Assembly (NCBI RefSeq): GCF_003944715.1
Contig: NZ_RWIT01000002.1
Span: 558,001 to 622,000, forward strand
Direction: 5' to 3'
Length of the DNA stretch: 64,000 nucleotides
DNA from: Hymenobacter rigui
GTDB lineage: Bacteria; Bacteroidota; Bacteroidia; Cytophagales; Hymenobacteraceae
Positions 25,198-33,106 of this stretch are shown piece by piece; within the stretch, counting starts at the first letter, position 1, and each line of letters starts with the position of its first letter. Position numbers and translations under genes: made by a program. The notes beneath the pieces are model-generated. The model searched no databases. It was not told where the DNA came from and worked only from the letters and a program-made list of their open reading frames with translations.

Positions 25198-26502
25198 ATG
25201 GCCTCTTTTGAAGTAATTGGCGGTAAGCCGCTGAAAGGTGAAATCGTGCCCCAGGGCGCTAAAAACGAAGCTCTGCAGATTCTGTGCGCCGTGCTGGCCA
25301 CCGACGAGCCGGTGACGATTTCCAACATCCCCGACATTCGCGACGTGAACAAGCTCATTGAGCTACTGCGCGACATGGGTGTGAAAGTGGGCAAGCTGGC
25401 CTCGGATACCTACCGTTTCCAGGCCGACGCCGTGAACCTCGACTACCTGGATACGCCCGAGTTCATTGCCCAGGCCGGCGCCCTGCGCGGGTCGGTGATG
25501 ATTCTGGGGCCAATGCTGGGCCGCTTCGGCCGGTGCCAGCTGCCCAAGCCGGGCGGCGACAAAATTGGCCGCCGGCCCATGGATACGCACTTCCTGGGCC
25601 TGGAGAAGCTGGGCGGCAAGCTCACCCTCGAAGGCACCGACTTCTACCGCATCAAAGCCGAAAACGGCCTGACCGGCACGTATATGATGCTGGATGAGGC
25701 CTCCGTAACGGGCACGGCCAACATCGTGTTGGCCGCCGTGTTTGCCAAGGGCACTACCACCATCTACAATGCTGCCTGCGAGCCGTACCTGCAGCAGCTG
25801 TGCAAGATGCTGGTGCGCATGGGCGCAAAAATCAACGGCATCGGCTCCAACCTGCTCACTATTGAGGGCGTGGAGCGCCTGGGCGGCACCGAGCACCGCA
25901 TGCTGCCCGATATGATTGAAATCGGCTCCTTCATTGGCTTGGCGGCTATGACGGGTTCGGAAATCACCATCAAAGACTGTCAGATTCCGGAGCTGGGCAT
26001 CATCCCCGACACGTTCCGCAAGCTGGGCATTCAGATGGAGTTCCGCGGCGACGACATTCACATTCCGGCCCAGAAACACTACGAAATTGCTACCTACCTC
26101 GACGGCTCCATCCTCACTATCTCCGACCACACCTGGCCCGGCTTCACGCCCGACCTGCTGAGCATTGTGCTGGTGGTGGCCACCCAGGCCAAGGGTACGG
26201 TGCTGATTCACCAGAAAATGTTTGAGTCGCGGCTGTTCTTCGTGGACAAGCTCATCGACATGGGCGCGCAGGTAATTCTCTGCGACCCGCACCGTGCCAC
26301 CGTCATCGGCCTCGACCAGCGCACCCGCCTGCGCGGCATCACCATGACCTCCCCCGATATCCGGGCCGGCGTGGCCTTACTCATTGCCGCCCTATCAGCT
26401 GACGGCCGCAGCGTGATTGAAAACGTGGAGCAGATTGACCGCGGCTACCAGAACATCGACAAGCGCCTGCAAGCCTTAGGTGCCCAGATTCGCCGGCTCT
26501 AA
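25198..26502 (+). CDS. murA: UDP-N-acetylglucosamine 1-carboxyvinyltransferase MurA
   Basis: MurA transfers enolpyruvate from PEP to UDP-GlcNAc, the first committed step of peptidoglycan synthesis. The 434 residues show the two inside-out alpha/beta domains: PQGAKNEALQ (Lys22-Asn23), LPKPGGDKIGRRPMDTH, and SDHTWPGFTPDLLS near residue 305. In the flexible loop the residue equal to E. coli Cys115 is Asp121 (GGDKIG). The Asp form is active in other bacteria but cannot be alkylated by fosfomycin, so intrinsic resistance of the enzyme is expected. The gene has its own promoter-like element (25070) and a structured leader. Confidence 0.96.
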   Translation: MASFEVIGGKPLKGEIVPQGAKNEALQILCAVLATDEPVTISNIPDIRDVNKLIELLRDMGVKVGKLASDTYRFQADAVNLDYLDTPEFIAQAGALRGSVMILGPMLGRFGRCQLPKPGGDKIGRRPMDTHFLGLEKLGGKLTLEGTDFYRIKAENGLTGTYMMLDEASVTGTANIVLAAVFAKGTTTIYNAACEPYLQQLCKMLVRMGAKINGIGSNLLTIEGVERLGGTEHRMLPDMIEIGSFIGLAAMTGSEITIKDCQIPELGIIPDTFRKLGIQMEFRGDDIHIPAQKHYEIATYLDGSILTISDHTWPGFTPDLLSIVLVVATQAKGTVLIHQKMFESRLFFVDKLIDMGAQVILCDPHRATVIGLDQRTRLRGITMTSPDIRAGVALLIAALSADGRSVIENVEQIDRGYQNIDKRLQALGAQIRRL

Positions 26503-26527
26503 TCGGCGGCTTTCCGGCTTTGCTACC

Positions 26528-26569
26528 CCGACCCGGTTGCCCAGTGTGGCGGCCGGGTCGGCGTGTTTA
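26528..26569 (+). terminator. Terminator-like hairpin after murA
   Basis: CCGACCCGG (26528-26536) pairs with CCGGGTCGG (26553-26561), followed by CGTGTTTAT. Confidence 0.6.
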
Positions 26570-26664
26570 TAGGCCGGGGTCTATACTGTCGAGGCTAGCG
26601 TGAGCGTTAGAGCAGAAGTGCGGCGGGCAATAGTGTATCGGATAATTCTTTATTCTTTTCGTGT

Positions 26665-27558
26665 ATGCAAATCAGTCAGCGTATTGCGCTATTCCTGCTC
26701 GTCGGGCTCATATCTTGTAGCCAAGCCAAACATGAGCCTGCACAGCAGGACCAAGTAGAACTCGCGGCTGAAGCGGCTCCCCCACCGCCGCCGCCACCAC
26801 CAGATGCACCTGGAATATCTGATGCAGCGGCATACGCGCTACCTCCCTCATCGGCTACGGCTGAGCCAGTTATGGCACAGCCGCCATCCAGCCGTAAGCT
26901 GGTGTATCATGCGGAAGTAAAGATGAAAGTAGCCGACGTATCCCGTACCAACGTTCGCATGGATAGCCTGACCAAGGCGCTGGGGGCTTTCGTGCAGGAA
27001 GCTTCTGAAACCCGGGAAGATGAAGAGTGGCAGCACCAGATGAAAATCCGGGTGGCACCAGCCCGATTTCAGATACTACTCCAGAGTCTGGGCCGCTTGG
27101 GCACCGTACAGCACCAGGAGCTCAGCACCGAAGACGTAACGGCCCAGCACGCTGATATTTCAGCGCGTTTGCGCTCCAAGCGGGCCCTAGAGCAGCGGTA
27201 TCTGGCCCTGCTCAGCAAGGCCAGCAAAGTAGCCGACATCCTCGAAATTGAAGAGAATATGGGCGAAATTCGGGAGGATATTGAGGCCACCGAAAGCCGC
27301 CTGCGCACTCTCAACGATGAAGTCGGCTTCTCCACTATCACCCTCATCTACTACCAGCCCCTCACCCTGCCCACCCCCGACCAGCCGGTACTCTCGTTCG
27401 GGAGCCGACTGGTAGAAGCGTTTTACAGCGGCTGGCAGTGGCTGATTAACCTGCTGCTGGGCCTCGTTTCGGTGTGGCCGCTGCTACTGGGGCTGCTGGC
27501 CGGCAGTGGGCTATTGCGCTGGTGGTGGCGCAAGCGCCGGGCCCGGCGCACTATCTGA
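26665..27558 (+). CDS. DUF4349 lipoprotein with coiled coil and C-terminal membrane helix
   Basis: The protein has 297 residues. The lipoprotein signal ends LVGLISCSQ (Cys18). A Pro-rich spacer (PPPPPPPPD, about 37-45) is followed by the DUF4349 domain (about 75-235), with a long coiled-coil segment (RSKRALEQRYLALLSKASKV, ILEIEENMGEIREDIEATES). A hydrophobic helix (about 258-280) and a very basic end (WWWRKRRARR) complete it, so the chain seems to be anchored at both ends. DUF4349 proteins are widespread cell-envelope proteins of unknown role. Its last 48 bp overlap the convergent GAF gene. A shorter paralogue lies at 28255. Confidence 0.85.
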   Translation: MQISQRIALFLLVGLISCSQAKHEPAQQDQVELAAEAAPPPPPPPPDAPGISDAAAYALPPSSATAEPVMAQPPSSRKLVYHAEVKMKVADVSRTNVRMDSLTKALGAFVQEASETREDEEWQHQMKIRVAPARFQILLQSLGRLGTVQHQELSTEDVTAQHADISARLRSKRALEQRYLALLSKASKVADILEIEENMGEIREDIEATESRLRTLNDEVGFSTITLIYYQPLTLPTPDQPVLSFGSRLVEAFYSGWQWLINLLLGLVSVWPLLLGLLAGSGLLRWWWRKRRARRTI

Positions 27559-28092
27559 GGCCGCCTGCCCCGCCCCCACCCGCATGTAGTGCTGAATAAC
27601 GGGCAGCAGCACCGGCAGCACGCTTTCCACGGCCGCGTGCTCGGCGGGCGTCCAAGGCCGGGGTTGCCCGAACAGGCAGGGCTGCAGAATACCCCAGAGC
27701 TGGCCGTCTTCGGTGATATGCGCGTGAATCAGGGCCCGGTGGCCGAAGGTTTCGTGCTCGAAGGCGCGGTTGAGGACAGTGGGCGGGGCGGTTTCCACGT
27801 CTTCCACATACACCGAGGGCCGGGCCGCCAATGCCGCCCGAAACAGCGGATCCTGCTGGGGCAAATCGGTCGTGTCGTCCTGCCAGTCGTGGCGCGGGTC
27901 GGGAATAGCCGGGGTACGACGCCAGCAGAAAGCAATGCGGCCCCGCCCCACGGCCGGGTCGCGCACGTACAGGAAGCATCGGTCGGCGTGCAGAAACTCG
28001 CCCACCAGCCGCAGCGCTTCGGTAAAACCTGCTTCTGAGGTTGGAGCGTGGGCCAGGGCAATCTGCACGGATGTTTGTAGGGAATCGGACAT
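27511..28092 (-). CDS. GAF-domain protein
   Basis: The ATG at 28092 (MSDSLQTSVQIALAHAPTSE) gives 193 residues. The sequence ALRLVGEFLHADRCFLYVRDP...RIAFCWRR, followed by VEDVETAP and GILQPCLFGQPRPWTPAEHAAVESV, is the pattern of a single GAF domain, a small-ligand or signal-sensing fold. No output domain is present. The last residues are a Pro/Ala-rich tail, and the 3' end overlaps the convergent DUF4349 gene by 48 bp. The gene sits alone between the two DUF4349 genes on the opposite strand. The ligand is unknown. Confidence 0.75.
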   Translation of the reverse strand: MSDSLQTSVQIALAHAPTSEAGFTEALRLVGEFLHADRCFLYVRDPAVGRGRIAFCWRRTPAIPDPRHDWQDDTTDLPQQDPLFRAALAARPSVYVEDVETAPPTVLNRAFEHETFGHRALIHAHITEDGQLWGILQPCLFGQPRPWTPAEHAAVESVLPVLLPVIQHYMRVGAGQAASDSAPGPALAPPPAQ

Positions 28093-28254
28093 GAAATACG
28101 GTAAAGCCCGCAGTGTAGCAAGCAACTGACGGATGTACGGCCCCGCTACGCTCCGGTTCCTGATACCGGAAGCGGGTTACGTTTTGGCGGCCCGCGTATC
28201 AATCCGCAGAAGCTGCGCAGCTTTTTCATCTATCCCATTTCTTCCCGAATCCCG

Positions 28255-28962
28255 ATGAAAAAACTATGGCAACTGCTCCCGCTGCTGGGGCTGTTGCTGG
28301 GCAGCTGCGCCCAGCAAAAAGAAGAGGCCACGGCGGCCGTTGAAGAAAAACAGCCGCTGGTAGTGCCGCCCGCCGCCAACCTGCCCGATGTGCCGCTGGG
28401 CCGGCTCTGGCAAACCCACCGCCCGGTTATCTACCAGGCCGATATGCGGATGCGGGTTACTGACTTTGAAGCTGCCACGGTGCAGCTGGATACGCTGCTC
28501 TACCGGCACGGGGCTTACCTGGCCGAGGCCCACGAAGCCACCGACGACGGCCGCCACTCGCAACACCTGACCATCCGGGTGCCCTCGGCGCGGTTTCTGC
28601 CCCTCACGTTTGCCCTGGGCCGCCTGGGCTATGTCGAAAGCAAGGACATTCGCTCCCACGACCTGACCTCCGAGCAGCTGCAGGCCCGCACCCAGGACAC
28701 CGCCGCCAGCGTGCTTTCGGCCCGCGACCAGCTGCTAGCCGAAGAAGCTACCATGGGCACGCTCGATTTGGTGTACTACCAGCCCGTGCCGGCCGAAATG
28801 GCCCCGCAGCCCCCACTGACCCCGCGCCTGGTAGCCGGGCTGCGGTACGGCTGGCATCTGCTGGGTGAGTTCGTCGTTGCTCTCACCTACCTGTGGCCCC
28901 TCACGCTGGTCCTGGCCGGCTGGCTGATATACCGTCGGCGGCAGCGGCGGCTACCGGCCTGA
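28255..28962 (+). CDS. DUF4349-like lipoprotein lacking most of the coiled coil
   Basis: The protein has 235 residues; the lipoprotein signal ends LLLGSCAQQ (Cys19). The conserved start of the domain (VIYQADMRMRVTDFEAATVQ...HGAYLAEAHEATDDGRHSQH) and the end (TLDLVYYQPVP) match the protein at 26665, but the coiled coil between them is shortened by about 35 residues. A C-terminal membrane helix (about 205-226) and basic tail (YRRRQRRLPA) are retained. The two genes are probably paralogues. A strong bidirectional terminator follows. Confidence 0.8.
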   Translation: MKKLWQLLPLLGLLLGSCAQQKEEATAAVEEKQPLVVPPAANLPDVPLGRLWQTHRPVIYQADMRMRVTDFEAATVQLDTLLYRHGAYLAEAHEATDDGRHSQHLTIRVPSARFLPLTFALGRLGYVESKDIRSHDLTSEQLQARTQDTAASVLSARDQLLAEEATMGTLDLVYYQPVPAEMAPQPPLTPRLVAGLRYGWHLLGEFVVALTYLWPLTLVLAGWLIYRRRQRRLPA

Positions 28963-28980
28963 TGCGGCCTGCATGCTCTT

Positions 28981-29034
28981 AAACGCAACGCGCCCCGCCT
29001 TCCCGAAACCGGAAAAGCGGGGCGCGTTGCGTTT
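28981..29034. terminator. Bidirectional terminator, 18-bp perfect stem
   Basis: AAACGCAACGCGCCCCGC (28981-28998) and its exact complement (29017-29034) lie between two convergent genes. The outer A and T bases give short T tails in both directions. Confidence 0.85.
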
Positions 29035-29049
29035 ACGGACAGCCGTGAG

Positions 29050-29385
29050 CTAGTCCACAATCATATCCACCACCGAGGTAACCAGGGACAGGACAATACT
29101 GAAAATTAGGGCCGAAATAAAGCCATCCACCTCGAAGCCCGAAAGCAGGTAGCTGGCCAGCATCACAATCAGGGCGTTGATAACCAGCAGGAATAGTCCG
29201 AGCGTCAGCACAGTAATCGGGAAGCCGATGATTTTCAGAATGGGTTTTACCACCGCATTCAGGATAGCCAGCACGATAACCAGCACCACGGCATCCGTGA
29301 AGCCCCCGATATGGGAGCCGGGCAGATACCGGGCCAGCACGTACGTGATGATGGCCGAGAGCAGAAACTTGAGAATAAAGCCCAT
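29050..29385 (-). CDS. Small membrane protein of the phage-holin-like family (PF04020 type)
   Basis: The 111-residue protein has four hydrophobic helices and the pattern typical of the family once named phage holin family 4: AIITYVLARYLPGSHIGGFTDA, IVLAILNAVVKPILKIIGFPITVLTLGLF, LVINALIVMLASYLL and a hydrophobic end. Most members are chromosomal membrane proteins without any proven holin role, and nothing here indicates a prophage. It is transcribed alone. Confidence 0.88.
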   Translation of the reverse strand: MGFILKFLLSAIITYVLARYLPGSHIGGFTDAVVLVIVLAILNAVVKPILKIIGFPITVLTLGLFLLVINALIVMLASYLLSGFEVDGFISALIFSIVLSLVTSVVDMIVD

Positions 29386-29459
29386 AGCGAGGGAAGTGTT
29401 AGGTGAGAAAAGTACAGTATTCGGGGAGTTGAATGCTGTACGTATGCTCCCGGGATGAG

Positions 29460-29521
29460 TTATGCCTTGGGCGGGCTGAAAACCGAATTATTGTTCCGCT
29501 TTCAGCCCGCCCAAGGCATAA
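29460..29521 (-). terminator. 22-bp perfect stem-loop after the agmatinase-family gene
   Basis: The segment 29460-29481 and its exact complement 29500-29521 enclose an 18-nt loop (core CCTTGGGCGGGCTGAAA). It begins 15 bp after the stop codon. No T run follows on the minus strand, so mRNA 3'-end protection is as likely as termination. Confidence 0.7.
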
Positions 29522-29536
29522 TACACTTCTGCTGAC

Positions 29537-30628
29537 CTATTTTTCCTGCGGACGCGCCTTCAGGCGGCCCTGTGACACGCCCATCCAGTTGGCCATGTGG
29601 AAAAGCAGGCGCGCGCCCACTATAGCGTTCCACTCCGTGTCGCCGGGGGCTACTTCGTTCAGGTCGCAGCCGATGATGGTGCGGCCGGAGCGTACTACCA
29701 TCCGAATCAGGTACAGAGCCTGCTCAAACTCCAGGCCGCCAGGTACGGGCGTACCGGTGCCGGGGCACAGCTTGGGGTCGAGACCGTCAATGTCGAAGCT
29801 CAGGTACACCTTCTGGGGCAGCTGGGCCACAATTTTTTTGCACTCCTTCTTCCAGGATTTACCGCCCAGCATCTCATTTTGCAGAAACCGGTCGGTGAAC
29901 ATGGTCACGCGGCCGTTGCTTTGGGCGGCGTACTCGGCCTCTTGCTGGCAATAGTCGCGGATGCCCACCTGCACCAGCTTTTTCACTTGGGGCAGCTTCA
30001 GGGCATTGTACATGATGGAGGCGTGCGAAAACTCGAAGCCTTCGTAAGCCGGCCGCAGGTCGCAGTGCGCGTCAATCTGCAGAATCCCGAATTCCTCGTG
30101 GCGCTCAGCCAAAGCGTGCAGGTAGCCCAGAGGCGTGCTATGGTCGCCGCCCAGCACTACAACGCCCTTACCGGCATCCAGCAAGGCACCCGTCTTCTTT
30201 TTCAGCCATTCCAGCAACGCCTGGCCGCGCTGGTTGATGCGGGTGGGCACATCCACGAACGAGGCGTGGGTTTCTTCCGGCTCGCCGTCTTCCAGCCAGC
30301 CAATGTACTCCTCGGCCAGGGGGCGCAGGCTGTGGCTTTCGGCCGCAATTTTCTCGTCGGGCTCTTCCATAGCCAGGCCCATCCGCCAGGCTTCAGGCAG
30401 ATCCGGGTCGTAGAGGTCCACTTGCAGGGAGGCGGTGCGCATGGCCTCAGGGCCGGCGGCAGTACCCGCGCGGTAGGATACAGTTACTTCCCAGGGAACA
30501 GGTACTACCACTACCTGAGCCTCTTCCGGCGTAAAAGGAAGGCCGTAGAGGCCGCCAGCCGTGTCGCCCAAGGCATTAGGGTCGAAACTGGCCAGTTTAC
30601 GTTCCAGAGCAGATGCAGAGTCAGCCAT
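29537..30628 (-). CDS. Agmatinase/arginase (ureohydrolase) family enzyme
   Basis: The ATG at 30628 (MADSASALERKLASFDPNAL) gives 363 residues. The di-manganese site of ureohydrolases is complete: VVVLGGDHSTPLGY, LQIDAHCDLRPAYEG and LSFDIDGLDPKLCPGTGTPVPGG. The family hydrolyses guanidino compounds (agmatine, arginine, formiminoglutamate, guanidinobutyrate), releasing urea or formamide. The protein is about 50 residues longer than classic agmatinase, mainly through an insertion around residues 75-125. Members like this are common in Bacteroidota, but the true substrate cannot be told. No polyamine genes are adjacent; the chemosensory operon lies just upstream on the same strand. Confidence 0.88.
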   Translation of the reverse strand: MADSASALERKLASFDPNALGDTAGGLYGLPFTPEEAQVVVVPVPWEVTVSYRAGTAAGPEAMRTASLQVDLYDPDLPEAWRMGLAMEEPDEKIAAESHSLRPLAEEYIGWLEDGEPEETHASFVDVPTRINQRGQALLEWLKKKTGALLDAGKGVVVLGGDHSTPLGYLHALAERHEEFGILQIDAHCDLRPAYEGFEFSHASIMYNALKLPQVKKLVQVGIRDYCQQEAEYAAQSNGRVTMFTDRFLQNEMLGGKSWKKECKKIVAQLPQKVYLSFDIDGLDPKLCPGTGTPVPGGLEFEQALYLIRMVVRSGRTIIGCDLNEVAPGDTEWNAIVGARLLFHMANWMGVSQGRLKARPQEK

Positions 30629-30774
30629 TGTAATCAAATGAAAAGTGAGAAGTGAGTTGTATAACTACTGACAACGGCAATGGCCCCGGTCCGCCGTTGC
30701 TGAGGCCCTTATGGCTTCAGTTTCAGCATCGGAGGCCATGTTGCCTGCAAGCAGTTGCGACTTATGCCGCTGGG

Positions 30775-31413
30775 TTAGGCACCGGTTTGCTGCCCGCCCA
30801 TAAAATCGTAGGTGCGAATGATATCAAGAATCTTCTCGAACGTATCCCGGTCAAAGAAAATCATCAGGGGCAATTCCACCGAGTTGTCTTTGTCGGAGAA
30901 CTGCGTCACTACCGAGAAAATGAGCGGCTGCACCATGGGCCGGTCAACCAGCAGGTTGCGCAGGGAGGCGGCCATATCGCCGCGCGGATGGGCCGGCGGG
31001 GCACCGTAGATGTGAGCCTTCAGGATGTTGGCCAGCTGCGTGACCAGAGCGCCGGTGATGATGTTGCTGATTTCCAGCAGCAACGATTCCTGCATCTCGT
31101 CAATCTGCACGGAATCGGAAGTGTTCATGCGTAGGCACACCCGCGAGAGGCGCTGCACATGCTGACCGGAGAAAAACATCAGCGTAGTGCCGTTGAAGTC
31201 CCCCCGGATATCGGACTGGATAACCACGTGACCTGTTTGCAGGTCGCCTACCTTTTCCAATATGCTTTTTCCGGAGACAATATCCAGATTAGGCACTTCC
31301 AGCAGCACCTTCTCCTGGGCGATAACCGCGAATGAATCGGCGGCACGAGCCAGCCCGATATTCAGGATTTCGCGGATAATGTCCCGCTCCAGTTCCGTCA
31401 TGTGCAAATCCAT
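30775..31413 (-). CDS. cheC: CheC-family CheY-P phosphatase
   Basis: The product has 212 residues from the ATG at 31413 (MDLHMTELERDIIREILNIG); an ATG at 31434 is also possible. CheC proteins dephosphorylate CheY-P through paired Glu/Asn sites. Both sites can be seen: REILNIGLARAADSF near residue 15 and LLLEISNIITGALVTQL near residue 113. In some bacteria CheC works with the deamidase CheD, which is not in this window. It is the last gene of the chemosensory operon, 61 bp after cheA, and presumably resets the adjacent CheY. Confidence 0.85.
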   Translation of the reverse strand: MDLHMTELERDIIREILNIGLARAADSFAVIAQEKVLLEVPNLDIVSGKSILEKVGDLQTGHVVIQSDIRGDFNGTTLMFFSGQHVQRLSRVCLRMNTSDSVQIDEMQESLLLEISNIITGALVTQLANILKAHIYGAPPAHPRGDMAASLRNLLVDRPMVQPLIFSVVTQFSDKDNSVELPLMIFFDRDTFEKILDIIRTYDFMGGQQTGA

Positions 31414-31474
31414 AGAAATCAGTTGAAGAGACATTCAGCCGAAGCCGGTTGCCTAAGGCCTGCAATTACGCAAA

Positions 31475-33106
31475 TTATGGTCGTTTGGCTAAAAACAGTC
31501 GAGTTAACGCGGGCACATCGAGCACCAGGCACACCTGCCCGCTACCCAACAGCGTAACGCCGCCAAACAAATCAATAGTATCCAGCGGTTTGCTCATGGG
31601 TTTTACCACGATATCCTGCTGGCGCAAAAACCGGTCAACGACAAGGCCGAGCCGGCGGTTATTATACTTGACAATGATGATATCCTGCCGGCCCTGCACA
31701 TCAGCCTTTACAGCGGGCGGCAAAGGCCCGTCGCCGTTGTGCAGCAGCTTGCGCAGGGATACCACCGGTACGTTTTCTTCCTGCACGCGGGTAATCAGCA
31801 CGCCACCCACTACGTTGAAGTTATCCGGCATCAGCGACACCACCGAGTCAGTGTGCATGAGCGGAATGGCGTAGTTGCGTTGGTCCAGCTGAAATAGCAG
31901 GGCCCCTTTCACGGCAATCGACGTGGGCAGTACCAGGGTAAAGGTGGTTCCCTGGCCCAGTACCGACTCTACCCGCAGCTGCCCGCCGAGCGAGTCAATG
32001 GCCAGCTTCACCACATCCAGGCCCACGCCGCGCCCCGAAATTTCGGTTACTTCCTTCGCCATCGAGAAACCCGGCTCAAACAGAAACGCCCGCACCGCGT
32101 CGTCATCGAGGGTGGCGGCTACGTTGGCGGCTACCAGTCCCCGTTCCACGGCCTTCCGCCGCACGCTCTCCACGTTAATGCCCCGGCCATCATCCTGCAC
32201 CTGAATCAGCACGTCGTCCCGCTCGGTCTGGGCCGACAGGGTCAGATGGCTCTGGGCTGGTTTACCGGCGGCTTCCCGCTCGGCAGGCGTTTCCAGCCCG
32301 TGCCCAATGGCATTGCGCACCAAGTGTAGCAGGGAATCGGTGATGATCTGCAGAATATTGCGGTCAATCTGGATGTCCTCCCCGGTCATGGTCAGCTCCA
32401 CATCCTTTTTCTCGGCCGCAGCCACATCGCGCACTACCCGCGGAAATTTGCTGAACAGGGAGCCTACGCCTACCAGGCGAGCATCCATCACGCTGTACTG
32501 CAGCTCGTCGGCAATCCGCGAAAGGTGCGTGGCGGCGGCTACCAGAGCCGGGTTGCCAATTTCCTGACTCAGTGTGAGTACCCGGTCCCGGTCAATAATC
32601 AACTCGCCCACCAGATTCATCAGGTGGTCGAGCTTTCTGATTTGAATATATACCAGATCCGACAGCTCCAGCTTACGGTTGGCGTCTTCGTCATCCTCCT
32701 CTTCCTGTTCCAGCACGGGCTCTTCGCCGCGCACTAGCCGGTCCAGGTTGTCCATGAGACGCCCTACTTCGGGCAGGTCCTCATTGGCCCCCACCGCCCG
32801 AATCATTTCACCAATCGTATCAATACCCGTGAAAAGCACCGGTACCACAGACCCCGTAAAGGATTTCTCCTTACTGCGGATCAGACCGAAGATGGTTTCC
32901 ATGTGGTGGGCCAGCTCGCCAATGGCATTGTAGCCCATGGCCCGGGAGTTGGACTTGAGGTTGTGCATGAACCGGAACAGCTCATTCAGGGCGGGCTCGT
33001 CGGTGGGGTTACGCTCCAGCTCACTGATGTGGCGGCTCATGGCGTCGTAATACTCCAACGCTTCCGCCATGAACATTTCCCGGTATTCCTGTTCCCGTGA
33101 CTTCAT
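31475..33106 (-). CDS. cheA: Chemotaxis-type histidine kinase CheA
   Basis: The protein has 543 residues. Domain order: an HPt domain (1 to about 105) with the phosphorylated His48 in FMHNLKSNSRAMG; an acidic linker (EEPVLEQEEEDDED); a dimerisation domain (about 150-210); an ATPase domain with N box HLVRNAIGHGLE, G1 VQDDGRGIN and G2 GRGVGLDVVKLAID; and a CheW-like domain (about 405-540). There is no separate CheY/CheB-binding P2 domain, hence the short length. In the N box Gly replaces the more usual Asp (normally NxxDHG). Its start codon overlaps the cheB stop codon (ATGA), indicating translational coupling. Confidence 0.94.
   Translation of the reverse strand: MKSREQEYREMFMAEALEYYDAMSRHISELERNPTDEPALNELFRFMHNLKSNSRAMGYNAIGELAHHMETIFGLIRSKEKSFTGSVVPVLFTGIDTIGEMIRAVGANEDLPEVGRLMDNLDRLVRGEEPVLEQEEEDDEDANRKLELSDLVYIQIRKLDHLMNLVGELIIDRDRVLTLSQEIGNPALVAAATHLSRIADELQYSVMDARLVGVGSLFSKFPRVVRDVAAAEKKDVELTMTGEDIQIDRNILQIITDSLLHLVRNAIGHGLETPAEREAAGKPAQSHLTLSAQTERDDVLIQVQDDGRGINVESVRRKAVERGLVAANVAATLDDDAVRAFLFEPGFSMAKEVTEISGRGVGLDVVKLAIDSLGGQLRVESVLGQGTTFTLVLPTSIAVKGALLFQLDQRNYAIPLMHTDSVVSLMPDNFNVVGGVLITRVQEENVPVVSLRKLLHNGDGPLPPAVKADVQGRQDIIIVKYNNRRLGLVVDRFLRQQDIVVKPMSKPLDTIDLFGGVTLLGSGQVCLVLDVPALTRLFLAKRP

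Noticed and set aside
29050-29385. Phage holin as evidence of a prophage
   Set aside because: The family name is historical; members are common chromosomal membrane proteins, and no endolysin, integrase or structural phage gene lies nearby.
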